From assembly GCA_003240775.1 (NCBI GenBank), contig QFNI01000002.1, forward strand, positions 99,288-163,287: DNA of 64,000 nucleotides. Reading direction: 5' to 3'. The stretch is from Mesorhizobium amorphae. Lineage in GTDB: Bacteria > Pseudomonadota > Alphaproteobacteria > Rhizobiales > Rhizobiaceae. Below, piece by piece: positions 32,842 to 42,300 of this stretch. The position numbers and the translations under genes were made by a program. Each line of letters opens with the position of its first letter. The first letter of the stretch is position 1. The notes beneath the pieces were generated by a model. That model was not told where the DNA came from. It saw only the letters and a list, made by a program, of their open reading frames with translations, and did not search any database.

Positions 32842-33808
32842 GTCAGTTCTTCTCGCGCTCCTGGCGCTTCTTGCCGAGCGCCTGTTCGGCTATCCCAACC
32901 GCCTGTTCCGCCTTGTCGGCCACCCCGTGACCTGGATCGGCCGGCTGATCGGCGCGCTCGACACAGGCTGGAACAACGGAGGCCGCGCCGGCCGGGCTGC
33001 CGGCGTCGCGGCCCTTCTGCTGATCGTGTTCGTACCGGTCGCCATCGGCGTCGTCCTGCAATTCGTTCTCAGCGGCACGGTGGTCGGCCTGCTTGTGCTG
33101 GCGCTCCTCGCAAGCGCGCTTCTCGCCCAAAAAAGCCTGGGCGAGCATGTGGAGGCGGTCGCGCGCGGGCTCGAGACCGGTGGGCTCGAAGAAGGGCGCA
33201 AGGCCGTTTCCATGATCGTCGGTCGCGACCCCGAGGCGCTCGACGAAGCCGGCGTCTCGCGCGCAGCCATCGAAAGCCTGGCAGAAAACTTCTCGGACGG
33301 CATCACCGCACCCGCCGTCTGGATGGCGCTGGGCGGTCTTCCCGGCGCGCTCGCCTACAAGGCCGTGAACACGGCCGACAGCATGATCGGCCACCTGTCG
33401 CCGCGCCACCGGCGGTTCGGCTGGGCGGCAGCAAGGCTCGACGATCTCATGAACCTGCCGGCGTCGCGGTTGACGGCCCTGCTGCTCGTGGCTGCGGCCG
33501 CCATCGTGCCCGACGCTTCGCCGGGCGGTGCTTGGCGCGCAGTGTGGCGCGATGCGAGCAAGCACCGCTCGCCCAACGCCGGCTGGCCGGAAGCCGCGAT
33601 GGCCGGCGCGCTCGGCCTCGCGCTTGCCGGCCCCCGCGCCTATGCGGGCGTCATGACCGAAGACGGGGTGATGGGCGAAGGCGGCCGGCGCGAGGCGACG
33701 GCCCACGACATCCGCCGTGCGCTCCGCCTCTACTGGACGGCGGATGCGCTTCTGCTCGCGCTGTTCGGGCTGATCGCTACGGCGCTTTTCATCGCGCATG
33801 GCGGATAA
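32840..33808 (+). CDS. cobD: Adenosylcobinamide-phosphate synthase CobD (CbiB)
   Basis: Integral membrane protein of 322 aa with several helices that joins aminopropanol (phosphate) to adenosylcobyric acid. Conserved LFGYPNRLFRLVGHPVTWIG, ESLAENFSDGITAPAVW and KAVNTADSMIGH. It lies alone on the plus strand between minus-strand cobC and cobQ; the start codon overlaps that of cobC and its 3' end overlaps cobQ by 20 nt. No Shine-Dalgarno is obvious. Confidence 0.92.
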   Translation: MSVLLALLALLAERLFGYPNRLFRLVGHPVTWIGRLIGALDTGWNNGGRAGRAAGVAALLLIVFVPVAIGVVLQFVLSGTVVGLLVLALLASALLAQKSLGEHVEAVARGLETGGLEEGRKAVSMIVGRDPEALDEAGVSRAAIESLAENFSDGITAPAVWMALGGLPGALAYKAVNTADSMIGHLSPRHRRFGWAAARLDDLMNLPASRLTALLLVAAAAIVPDASPGGAWRAVWRDASKHRSPNAGWPEAAMAGALGLALAGPRAYAGVMTEDGVMGEGGRREATAHDIRRALRLYWTADALLLALFGLIATALFIAHGG

Positions 33809-35246
33809 ACCCATCGATGTCGCAATGGGCTTCGAGATGCGCAGCCAGCCTGTCGAGAACGGCATCAACGCCCGCTTCATAATCGAGCTGCGAATCCGTT
33901 CCGCCCAGACGGCGCAGCCAAGCCGAGCGCTGGCGGTCGTCGGAAAAGATGCCATGCACATAGGTGCCACTCACGCGTCCTTCGGCTGAGACAGCACCTT
34001 CAGGCACACCGTCGATGAAGGCGAAAGGCCGCGCCCGGTCGGGGCCTTCACTCACGCCCATGTGCATCTCGTAGCCGGAAAACGGTGTGCCGTCGGCCGT
34101 TTTGCCGCACACGGTTTCTAGCCGCTTGGAGCCGGACAGCACCGTTCGGAGATCGAGCAGCCCGAGCCCCGCCTCCTCGCCCGGCGGGCCTTCCACTCCG
34201 TCGGGATCGGCGACACTTCTGCCCAGCATCTGGAAGCCGCCGCACAGACCCAGCACATGCCCGCCACGGCGATGGTGGGCAAGGATGTCGTGGTGCCAGC
34301 CCTCGGCCTTCAGCGCGCGGAGATCGGACATGGTGGACTTCGAGCCAGGCAGGATCACGCAATGCGCGTCGCCGGGGATAGGCTGGCCGGGATGCAGGCG
34401 CAGCAGCGCCACCTGAGGCTCGGCTTCGAGCGGGTCGAGATCGTCGAAGTTGGAGATGTGCGGCAGAAGAGGGACGGCGATACGCAAAGTGCCCTCGCCC
34501 ACTTCGCTGCCCGCATGGGCGAGTGCCAGCGCATCTTCGGCTGGCAGGCGGCGCGCGTCCGGGAAGAATGGAATGAGCCCGAAGGACTGCCAGCCCGAGG
34601 CCTCGGCAATCACGCGCATTCCCTCCTGAAAGAGCGCGGGGTCGCCACGGAAGCGGTTGACCACGAAGCCCACGATCCGCGCCGCGTCGGCCTCCGGCAG
34701 CACATGACGGGTGCCGACGAGGCTGGCGATCACGCCGCCGCGGTCGATGTCGCCCACCAGAATGACCGGCACGTCCTCAGCGTCCGCGAAGCCCATGTTG
34801 GCGATGTCGTTCGTCCGCAGATTGGTTTCGGACGCGCTGCCCGCCCCCTCCACCAGAACGAAATCGGCCTCGCCCTTCAACCGCGCGAAGCTCTCGCGCA
34901 CGAAGGGCATCAGCTGCGGCTTGACACGCTGATATTCCGCCGCCTTGGCCTGCCCCCAGACGCAGCCCTGCACCACGATCTGCGAGCCCGTTTCGCTTTG
35001 CGGCTTGAGCAGCACCGGGTTCATGTGGACGGATAGTGGGACGTTCGCCGCCCGCGCCTGCAGCGCCTGCGCGCGGCCGATCTCGCCGCCGTCCGCGGTC
35101 ACGGCCGCATTGTTGGACATGTTCTGCGGCTTGAATGGACGCACGGAGTGTCCGCGCAAGGCGAGCGCGCGGCAGAGACCGGCAACCACGAGCGACTTGC
35201 CGACATCCGAGCCGGTGCCCTGGAACATGAGGGCGCGGGCGGTCAT
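33789..35246 (-). CDS. cobQ: Cobyric acid synthase CobQ
   Basis: Glutamine-dependent amidase of 485 aa that amidates four side chains of adenosylcobyrinic a,c-diamide. N-terminal ATPase domain: MFQGTGSDVGKSLVVAG, KPQNMSNNAAVT, LVEGAGSASE. C-terminal class I glutamine amidotransferase: LPGSKSTMSDL, nucleophile Cys in VLGLCGGFQMLG (about 330) and a late GTYVHGIF His. Fifth gene of the cbtB-cbtA-cobP-cobO-cobQ unit. Confidence 0.95.
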   Translation of the reverse strand: MTARALMFQGTGSDVGKSLVVAGLCRALALRGHSVRPFKPQNMSNNAAVTADGGEIGRAQALQARAANVPLSVHMNPVLLKPQSETGSQIVVQGCVWGQAKAAEYQRVKPQLMPFVRESFARLKGEADFVLVEGAGSASETNLRTNDIANMGFADAEDVPVILVGDIDRGGVIASLVGTRHVLPEADAARIVGFVVNRFRGDPALFQEGMRVIAEASGWQSFGLIPFFPDARRLPAEDALALAHAGSEVGEGTLRIAVPLLPHISNFDDLDPLEAEPQVALLRLHPGQPIPGDAHCVILPGSKSTMSDLRALKAEGWHHDILAHHRRGGHVLGLCGGFQMLGRSVADPDGVEGPPGEEAGLGLLDLRTVLSGSKRLETVCGKTADGTPFSGYEMHMGVSEGPDRARPFAFIDGVPEGAVSAEGRVSGTYVHGIFSDDRQRSAWLRRLGGTDSQLDYEAGVDAVLDRLAAHLEAHCDIDGFIRHAR

Positions 35247-35271
35247 GGTTGCGTGTCGAAGGCAGGGCGTC

Positions 35272-35886
35272 TCAGAACTCGATCCCCTTTTGCGCCTTCA
35301 CGCCCGCCTTGAAATGGTGCTTCACGAGCGTGAACTCGGTCACCAGATCGGCCGCCTCGATCAACTCGGGCTTGGCGTTGCGGCCGGTGGCGACCACGTG
35401 GAGGTCGGCCCGGCGGCTGGTCAGCGTCTCCACCACTTCCCCGATCGGCAGATAGTCGTAGCGCAGCGCGATGTTGATCTCATCGAGCACCACCAGCGCC
35501 ACCGCCGGATCGGCCATCAATTCCTGCGCCTTGCTCCACGCAGCACGGGCGGCTGCGATGTCGCGCTCGAGGTCCTGCGTTTCCCAGGTGAAGCCCTCGC
35601 CCATCGCGTGCCAGCGCAGGCGCGAGCCGAAGGCCGCGAACGCGTCTTTCTCGCCCGTGTGCCAAGCGCCCTTCACGAACTGCACGACGCCCACGGTGCG
35701 GCCATAGCCCAGCATCCGCAGCGCGAGACCGAAGGCGGCCGTGGTCTTGCCCTTGCCTGCCCCGGTGTGAACGATGAGAAGACCCTTCTCCTCCATCTTT
35801 TCGGCCACCTCTGCGTCCTGCACCGCCTTGCGCTTCTGCATCTTGAGGCGGTGGCGGGTGGCTTCGGTCTCGTCGATTTCCGTCAT
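35272..35886 (-). CDS. cobO: Cob(I)yrinic acid a,c-diamide adenosyltransferase CobO
   Basis: CobA/CobO/BtuR-type ATP:corrinoid adenosyltransferase of 204 aa; adds the 5'-deoxyadenosyl group to cobalt. P-loop HTGAGKGKTTAAFGLALR at about 40-57, VVQFVKG, and VVLDEINIALRYDYL. The start at 35886 (MTEIDETEATRH) overlaps the cobP stop by 4 nt; a longer frame upstream is rejected. Confidence 0.95.
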   Translation of the reverse strand: MTEIDETEATRHRLKMQKRKAVQDAEVAEKMEEKGLLIVHTGAGKGKTTAAFGLALRMLGYGRTVGVVQFVKGAWHTGEKDAFAAFGSRLRWHAMGEGFTWETQDLERDIAAARAAWSKAQELMADPAVALVVLDEINIALRYDYLPIGEVVETLTSRRADLHVVATGRNAKPELIEAADLVTEFTLVKHHFKAGVKAQKGIEF

Positions 35887-36398
35887 TTCAGCCTCATGGG
35901 CAGGCCCGCGGCGACGAAGACGACGTGGTCCGCCAACCCCGCCACGCGCTGGTTCAGCCGCCCCGCCGCATCGCGGAAGCGCCGCGCGAGCGCATTGTCC
36001 GGCACGATACCCAGGCCCACCTCGTTGGACACGAGCACCCAAGGGCCGCGCGGGCGGGCGAGAACTTCCGCCAAGCGGTCCTCTTCCTCCCCAAGGTCGT
36101 GCTCGGCAAGCAGATGGTTGGAAAGCCAGAGCGTCAGGCAGTCCACCAGCACGGGCCGGCCTTCGGGCAGTGTGCGAAGCGTTGTCGCGAGATCGATCGG
36201 CGCATCCAGCGTTTGCCAGCGGCCGTCACGGCGCTCGCGGTGGATGCGGATGCGCTCGTCCATTTCGCGGTCGAAGCTTTCGGCGGTCGCGACATAGGCC
36301 CAGGGCGCTGAGTGCGCCCCGAGCAGCGTCTCGGCGTGGCGGCTCTTGCCCGAGCGCGCCCCTCCGAGAACGAGTGTCAGCGAACGCTCCTCAGGCAA
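35883..36398 (-). CDS. cobP: Adenosylcobinamide kinase / guanylyltransferase CobP
   Basis: Bifunctional enzyme of 171 aa that phosphorylates adenosylcobinamide and then forms adenosylcobinamide-GDP. P-loop GGARSGKSRHAE at about 12-23, the segment MDERIRIHRERR with the candidate guanylated His, VLVDCLTLWLSN and VSNEVGLGIVP. Overlaps cobO by 4 nt and cbtA by 8 nt. Confidence 0.95.
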   Translation of the reverse strand: MPEERSLTLVLGGARSGKSRHAETLLGAHSAPWAYVATAESFDREMDERIRIHRERRDGRWQTLDAPIDLATTLRTLPEGRPVLVDCLTLWLSNHLLAEHDLGEEEDRLAEVLARPRGPWVLVSNEVGLGIVPDNALARRFRDAAGRLNQRVAGLADHVVFVAAGLPMRLK

Positions 36399-37113
36399 GG
36401 CGGTCGCGCAGCACGGGTTCGCCGAGCGCGAAGCGGGAGCGGAAGAGCCCCACGCCTGCGCCGAGCATCAGCCAGAAGACGAGGTTGGTCACGGTCACCG
36501 CCACCACGAAGCAGTGGTGCAGCGCTTCGGGCACCGCCGTTTCGAAGCTGTCGGGCTGCGGCGCGCCGATGATGTGGGGCGCGACGATCAGCGCCACGCC
36601 CAAGATGGCGAGCGGGGCGGAGCGTCGAAACGCGATCAGCGCGAGCCCAGCCGCGGTCGCCAAGATCGTGCCGACCCACCAGACCTGGCGGGCCCAGAGA
36701 TCGGCGGCAGGCATCGCCGGAAGCTCCGGTGGAAGCCCAAGCCCCGGCGCGAGCGTGAACACGCCGAACCCGGCGAAACCCCAGAACAGCCCCTGGCGCC
36801 AACCTCCGATGCCACCCGCGAACTCGCTCGCCACCACGAGGATCAGCGCGAAGCCCACGCCGGAGACGATGTTGGCAAGGACGTTGTAGGCGAAGCGCTC
36901 GAAACCGTCGGCGGGCGCCCAGCCCTCGTCGTCATGGGAGTGGGCGGCTTCGGCTGCACCCGTTCCATGATCGTGGGCGGGGGCTGCGCCCTCGAAGGTC
37001 TCGGCCTGCAGGATCAGCGGGACGGTAGTGAAACTCTGGACCACGGCGAGCGCCAGCCCGGCCACGAGCCCGGCGAGCGCCGCGACGAACACGACGTTGC
37101 GAAAGATCGACAT
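36391..37113 (-). CDS. cbtA: Cobalt transporter subunit CbtA
   Basis: Predicted membrane protein of 240 aa with about five helices (NVVFVAALAGLVAGLALAVVQ first) and a histidine-rich loop (HDHGTGAAEAAHSHDDEG) at about 48-65, suited to metal binding. Conserved PGLGLPPELPAMPAADLWARQ identifies CbtA. It works with CbtB in predicted cobalt import, here under a cobalamin riboswitch. Confidence 0.9.
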   Translation of the reverse strand: MSIFRNVVFVAALAGLVAGLALAVVQSFTTVPLILQAETFEGAAPAHDHGTGAAEAAHSHDDEGWAPADGFERFAYNVLANIVSGVGFALILVVASEFAGGIGGWRQGLFWGFAGFGVFTLAPGLGLPPELPAMPAADLWARQVWWVGTILATAAGLALIAFRRSAPLAILGVALIVAPHIIGAPQPDSFETAVPEALHHCFVVAVTVTNLVFWLMLGAGVGLFRSRFALGEPVLRDRLA

Positions 37114-37126
37114 TTGCGGGCTTTCC

Positions 37127-37306
37127 TCAGTGGCAGGGGAAAGCGAGCGAGTGGCGGTAATCGTGGGCTGCGTTGTGCACGGCCTCGATATGCGCAAAGC
37201 CCGTGAAGCCGGTGATGAAGAGACCGAGCAGGCCGGCAAGCGCGAGTTGAAGCACGCGTCCTTGCGTGGATGTGGCTGAAGCCGGGGAAACGACTGTGGT
37301 GTTCAT
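37127..37306 (-). CDS. cbtB: Cobalt transporter subunit CbtB
   Basis: Small protein of 59 aa: one membrane helix (VLQLALAGLLGLFITGFTGFA, about 18-38) followed by a histidine-rich tail, HNAAHDYRHSLAFPCH, the CbtB hallmark. RBS AAGGAG 9 nt before the ATG. First gene after the minus-strand riboswitch; a 6-bp hairpin (GCCCTC/GAGGGC) lies just upstream of the RBS and could be the expression platform. Confidence 0.92.
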   Translation of the reverse strand: MNTTVVSPASATSTQGRVLQLALAGLLGLFITGFTGFAHIEAVHNAAHDYRHSLAFPCH

Positions 37307-37341
37307 GCGAAATGCTCCTTGCCCTCCACCCGAGGGCCTGT

Positions 37342-37521
37342 GGTTCCGTTTCGTCGCCGGCAGGTCTCCTGGCTCGCGGTTTCCAGCGCCGTTTCCTCCG
37401 CCTTCCCGGGCAAACCCAGTGGCATGTCGGAGGAACGGCTCGCCGCTCACAGTTGCGGGGGCAGCCGCGGCTTGGGGTTATTTCCCCGACCGCGTTCCCT
37501 TTCTCGTCCCCGAAGGGAACC
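37342..37521 (-). promoter_or_regulatory. Cobalamin riboswitch controlling cbtBA-cobPOQ
   Basis: On the minus strand: P1 arms GGTTCC (37516-37521) and GGAACC (37342-37347), the core GCCCCCGCAACTGTGAGCGG, the B12 box GCCACTG (37417-37423), and the closing AGCCAGGAGACCTGCCGG. A -10-like TATGGT (37534-37539) lies just upstream. High cobalamin should lower cobalt uptake and cob gene expression. Confidence 0.95.
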
Positions 37522-37597
37522 GATGACCCGACGACCATAGCGGAACACAGCTTCGCCCGGCAAACGGATTCGCGCCCTTCCCCGTCGCGCCCGCGCG

Positions 37598-37626
37598 TTG
37601 ACACCCGCCCGCCCCCGCACCTAAAT
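37598..37626 (+). promoter_or_regulatory. Putative promoter of the plus-strand cob operon
   Basis: TTGACA (37598-37603), 18-nt spacer, TAAATG. Transcription would start near 37633, just before the riboswitch. Between the two riboswitches (37522-37636) I see no gene, only the two divergent promoters. Confidence 0.5.
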
Positions 37627-37636
37627 GCGGGCCCAA

Positions 37637-37813
37637 GCGACGGTCCCCGGTTTCGGTCGGGGCGCAAAAGGGAATGCGGTGCGGGCGAAAAACCCAATTC
37701 CGCGGCTGTCCCCGCAACTGTGAGCGGCGAGCGAAGGGCCCCATGCCACTGGGAATGTTTCCTGGGAAGGCGGCCCGACGCCACGACCCGTGAGCCAGGA
37801 GACCTGCCGTCGC
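37637..37813 (+). promoter_or_regulatory. Cobalamin riboswitch controlling the DUF1636-cobW-cobN operon
   Basis: P1 arms GCGACGG (37637-37643) and CCGTCGC (37807-37813), core GTCCCCGCAACTGTGAGCGG, B12 box GCCACTG (37745-37751), closing GAGCCAGGAGACCTGCCG. The downstream GTG start is 53 nt away. Confidence 0.95.
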
Positions 37814-37865
37814 GCGAACATGGTTCCAGATGCCCGGCGGGTGCCCCGGGCGGGAGCGAGGATCA

Positions 37866-38270
37866 GTGACCGAGAACGAAGACGCGGAAGCGATCCGAGA
37901 CGGCGTTGCCGCAGTGACCATTCTGGTCTGCTCGGCCTGCCGCGGACCCGACGGCTCGGATGCGCGCCCCCGCGCCGGCGAGCGATTGGGCAATGCCGCG
38001 CGCGATCTCGCCGAACCGGGCGTTGCGGTGCGGTCCGTCGAATGCCTGGGCAACTGCAAGCGCCGTCTGAGCGCTGCCATTCTGGCGCCCGGCGCGTGGT
38101 CTTATGTGTTCGGAGACCTCTGCGAAGCCGATGCCCCTTCCCTGATCGAGGGCGCGCGCCTTCTGGCCGATGCGCCCGATGGGCTGATGCCGTGGCGCGG
38201 CCGCCCCGATTGTCTCAAGCGCGGGCTCGTGTCCCGCATCCCGCCTCTTTCCCACCCGGAGACCCCATGA
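37866..38270 (+). CDS. DUF1636 ferredoxin-like metal-binding protein
   Basis: Protein of 134 aa with four spaced cysteines in two pairs: CSACRG at about 22-27 and CLGNCKR at about 60-66, a thioredoxin-like 2Fe-2S ferredoxin pattern, then WSYVFGDL. DUF1636 genes recur at the head of cobalamin operons, but the role is not known; electron transfer or metal handling is inference. Start is GTG at 37866 with GAGGA upstream. First gene after the plus-strand riboswitch. Confidence 0.82.
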   Translation: MTENEDAEAIRDGVAAVTILVCSACRGPDGSDARPRAGERLGNAARDLAEPGVAVRSVECLGNCKRRLSAAILAPGAWSYVFGDLCEADAPSLIEGARLLADAPDGLMPWRGRPDCLKRGLVSRIPPLSHPETP

Positions 38271-39319
38271 GCACCCAAGCTGAACGCGTTCCCTGCACCG
38301 TCGTCACGGGCTTTCTTGGCGCCGGCAAGACGACGCTGATCCGCAACCTCCTGGAGAACGCAGGCGGGCGCAGGCTCGCCGTGATCGTCAACGAGTTCGG
38401 CGATGTCGGCATCGACGGCGACATCCTGAAAGGTTGCGGCGTGGAAGCCTGCCCGGAGGAGAACGTGGTGGAGCTCGCCAATGGCTGCATCTGCTGCACG
38501 GTGGCCGACGACTTCGTGCCCGCGCTCGACACCATCCTCTCGCGCGAGCCCAAGGTCGAGCACATCCTGATCGAGACCTCGGGCCTCGCCCTGCCCAAGC
38601 CCCTCGTGCAGGCCTTCCAGTGGCCGGCCATCAAGGGCCGCGTGACAGTGGACGGCGTGGTGGCCGTGGTGGATGGCGCCGCCCTCGCAGACGGCCGCGT
38701 AGCCTCCGACATGGACGCGCTCGCAGCCCAGCGCGCGGCCGACGAGAGCCTCGATCACGACGATCCCGTGGAAGAGGTGTTCGAAGACCAGGTGGCGTGC
38801 GCCGACCTGGTGATCCTGTCCAAGAGCGATCTGCTCGACGATGCCGGGCGCGACCGCGCGAAAAACGAGTTGGCCGAGCATCTGGGCGACGGCGTGAAGG
38901 TGGTGCCGGTGGCCGGCGGCAAGGTCGATCCGGCCGTGCTGCTGGGTCTCGGCATCGGCACCGAAAACGACATCGACAACCGCAAGACCCATCACGACGA
39001 CGAGCTCGATCACGAGCACGACGACTTCGACAGCTTCGTGGTGGAATTGCCCGCGCTCACCGACCCCGAGGCGCTGGCCGAACGCGTGGGTCAGGCCGCT
39101 CGCGAGGCGGACGTGCTTCGCCTCAAGGGCTTCGTCGCGGTGGAAGGCAAGCCGATGCGGCTTCTGGTGCAGGCTGTCGGCCCACGCGTCGCCCACGGCT
39201 ATGATCGCGCCTGGTCGCCAGGCGAAGAGAAGCGCACGCGGCTCGTCGCCATCGGGCTCAAGGGTCTCGACCGTGAGCGCGTCTCGGCCATCCTGCGCGG
39301 AGACGCGGCAGCCGCCTGA
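38267..39319 (+). CDS. cobW: CobW, G3E GTPase metallochaperone
   Basis: G3E-family GTPase of 350 aa: Walker A GFLGAGKTT at about 15-23, the metal site GCICCT (CxCC) at about 73-78, SKSD for guanine, and a His/Asp-rich stretch (THHDDELDHEHDDFD) before the C-terminal CobW_C domain. It is thought to deliver Co2+ to the CobNST chelatase. Overlaps the upstream gene by 4 nt and cobN by 1 nt. Confidence 0.95.
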   Translation: MSTQAERVPCTVVTGFLGAGKTTLIRNLLENAGGRRLAVIVNEFGDVGIDGDILKGCGVEACPEENVVELANGCICCTVADDFVPALDTILSREPKVEHILIETSGLALPKPLVQAFQWPAIKGRVTVDGVVAVVDGAALADGRVASDMDALAAQRAADESLDHDDPVEEVFEDQVACADLVILSKSDLLDDAGRDRAKNELAEHLGDGVKVVPVAGGKVDPAVLLGLGIGTENDIDNRKTHHDDELDHEHDDFDSFVVELPALTDPEALAERVGQAAREADVLRLKGFVAVEGKPMRLLVQAVGPRVAHGYDRAWSPGEEKRTRLVAIGLKGLDRERVSAILRGDAAAA

Positions 39320-42300
39320 TGCACATCCTCGCCGCCTCCTCCGCAACGCTCGACGATACGGCAGAGCCCGTCGATCTCGGCCAGACGGCGGCCGAGATGG
39401 CGATCCTTTCGTTTTCGCCGAGCGATCTTGCGGGGCTGGGAGCGGCGTGGCGCGTGAGAGCGGATCGCCCCTCCCTGCGGCTCGCGAGCTTGGCTGACCT
39501 GCGCCACCCCATGTCGGTCGATCTCTGGATCGACAGCGTCGGAGCCCATGCCAAGGTGATCCTGGTTCGCCTGCTCGGCGGTTACGACTGGTGGCGCTAC
39601 GGCTGCGACCGGCTATCGGCGCTCGCGCGCCGGCGCGGCATCAAGCTCGCGCTCCTGCCCGGCGAATGCCGCGACGAGGACGAGAGCCTCGATCGGCTTT
39701 CCACGCTTCCCCAGCAGGAACTGCGCACCCTGCTCGGCTATTTCCGCGAAGGCGGACCCGACAACATGGCAGCCCTGCTCGACCGGCTGGCGGGTCATGC
39801 GGGCCGCGCGATGGATGCGCCCGAGCCGGCCCCCCTGCCGCGCTTCGGGGCATATGATCCCGCAAGCGGCGTGGTCTCCCTCGAGACTTTCGCGCCTCCG
39901 CTCGGCGCATCCGTCGTGCCGATCCTGTTCTACCGCTCGATGCTTCTGGCAGCCGATGCAGCTCCCATCCGCGCGCTTTCCGCCGCGCTTGTCGCGCGGA
40001 ATCTCCATCCTCTGCCGCTCTTCGTGCCCAGCCTGAAGGACGCGGACGCCTGCCGCTTCGTGGAAGAGGCCTGCGCGCGCTTCGCACCCGCCCTTCTCGT
40101 CACCACCACCGCTTTTGCCGGCAGCGGCGAACTCCTCGCCCGCATCGGCGCGCCCGTTTTGCAGGCGGTGATCGCCACCACGCGGCGCGAGGCGTGGGCC
40201 GAGAATGACCGCGGCCTCAAGCCTGCCGACCTCGCCATGCATGTGGTGCTGCCCGAGGTCGACGGGCGCGTGCTGGGCGGCGCGATCTCCTTCAAAACGG
40301 AAGCCGCAAGCGACGAGGCGTTGGGCTTCCGTACCTTGGTAAATCAGCCCGAGCCGGCGCTGGTGGAAGCCTTTGCCGAACGCGCCGCAGCCCTCATCCG
40401 CCTCCAGCGGATGGCAACAGCCGAACGGCGCGTCACCATCATTCTCCCCGACTACCCCCGCGCCGGCGGACGCACCGGTTATGCGGTGGGGCTCGACGTC
40501 TTCGCGAGCGCGCTCGCGATCCTCCACGACATGAAGGCAGTCGGCTATCAGGTTGAAGAGATTCCTGAAACCTCGCGCGACCTTCTTGAATCGCTGCGCG
40601 AAGCGGAAGGCACGCAGTCGGGCGCCTACGAGGCCCGCTTCGCGGCTCTGCCGGACGAGACGCGCTTCGCGGTGGAAGATGCCTGGGGAAAGCCCCGTGT
40701 AGACACTTTCACCTTTCGCTCTGCTCGCTTCGGCAACATCACGATCGCGCTTGCCCCCGACCGCGGCCGTTCCGCCGACCGCCGGGCGGACTATCACGAC
40801 CCCACCCTTCCTCCACGCCACGAACTTCTGGCGTTCGGGTTCTGGCTCCAGGAGCACAACCACGCGCTCGTCCATCTCGGCGCGCACGGAACCCTGGAAT
40901 GGCTGCCCGGCAAGACGGTGGCGCTCGCACCCTCCTGCTTCGCTTCGATCGTCACCGGCGCGCTGCCGGTGATCTATCCCTTCATCGTGTCCAACCCCGG
41001 CGAGGCCGCGCAGGCCAAGCGGCGCATCGGAGCCGTCACGCTCGGCCACCTGCCCCCGCCTTTGGTGGATGCCGGCCACGACCCCGCGCGCTCGGCCCTC
41101 GAGCAACTGGTCGACGAATACGCCCAGGCAGACGGCCTCGACCGCCGCCGGCGTGACCGGCTGGCTGCCCTGATCGTCGCCAAGGCGGCCGAGACCGGGC
41201 TCGGGCAGGAAGCAGGCGTGGACGCGTCGGATGCACCCGACGAAGCGCTGCGCCGCATCGATGCCTGGCTCTGCGACCTGAAGGACATGGCGATCAAGGA
41301 CGGTCTTCACGTCTTCGGCCGCGCCGAGCCGGACGAGGCCGATGCTGCGCGCCGCGCAAGCGCGCAAGCCGAGCGCGCGGCCCTGCTCGCCGCGCTCGAT
41401 GGCCGCTTCGTATCAGGCGGTCCCTCCGGCGCGCCCGCGCGGGGGCGCACGGATGTGCTGCCCACCGGCCGAAACCTCTTCGCCTCCGACCACCGCCATC
41501 TGCCCACCCCGACCGCCTGGGAGCTCGGCAAGCAGGCAGCCGATGAGGTTCTGCGACGCTATCTCCAGGACCACGGCGACTGGCCGCGCGGTGTGGTGAT
41601 CGACCTTTGGGGCAGCGCATCCCTGCGCAACGGCGGCGAGGAGATCGCCCAGGGCCTGCACCTGATGGGCTGCCGCCCGCGCTGGGACGCCGCCACCGCG
41701 CGCGTGGACGGCATCGACATCTTGCCCCCCGCCATCCTTGGCCGCCCGCGTGTGGACGTGTCCTTCCGCATCTCCGGCCTGTTCCGCGACATATTCCCGA
41801 CCCAGATCGCGCTGCTCGACGCAGCCGCCCGCGCGATAGCTGCCCGCGACGAGGCCGATGGCGACAACCCGCTGGCCGAAGCCGCCCGCGCTGCAGGCAG
41901 CACCCCGCCCCGCATCTTCGGCTCCGCGCCGGGCACCTATGGGGCAGGCGTCGAGGACAAGCTCGCCGACGGCGACTGGGACGCCCAGTCCGAGATCGGT
42001 CAAGCCTATCTCGATGCCGCCTCTCACAGCTTCGGCGGACCCGAGGGGGAAGCGACAGCCTCGCCCGGCGCTTTCGCCTCGGCGCTCGCGGAAACGGATC
42101 TGCTCATCCACACGGGCGACGACCCCGGCCGCGATCTGCTCGAAGGCTTGGCCGATATTGCCTTCATCGGCGGCTTCGCATCGGCCGTGAAGGCGCTCGG
42201 CCGGAGTGCGGACGTGATCGCGCTCGACACGACCGACCCGAAACGTCCCCGCGCCCGCTCGCTGGGCGAGGCGGTGGCGCGCACCGTCCGCGCGCGTGCG

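Noticed and set aside
36377..36802. Minus-strand frame of 141 codons inside cbtA
   Set aside because: Out-of-frame shadow of cbtA, Arg-rich with no family features.
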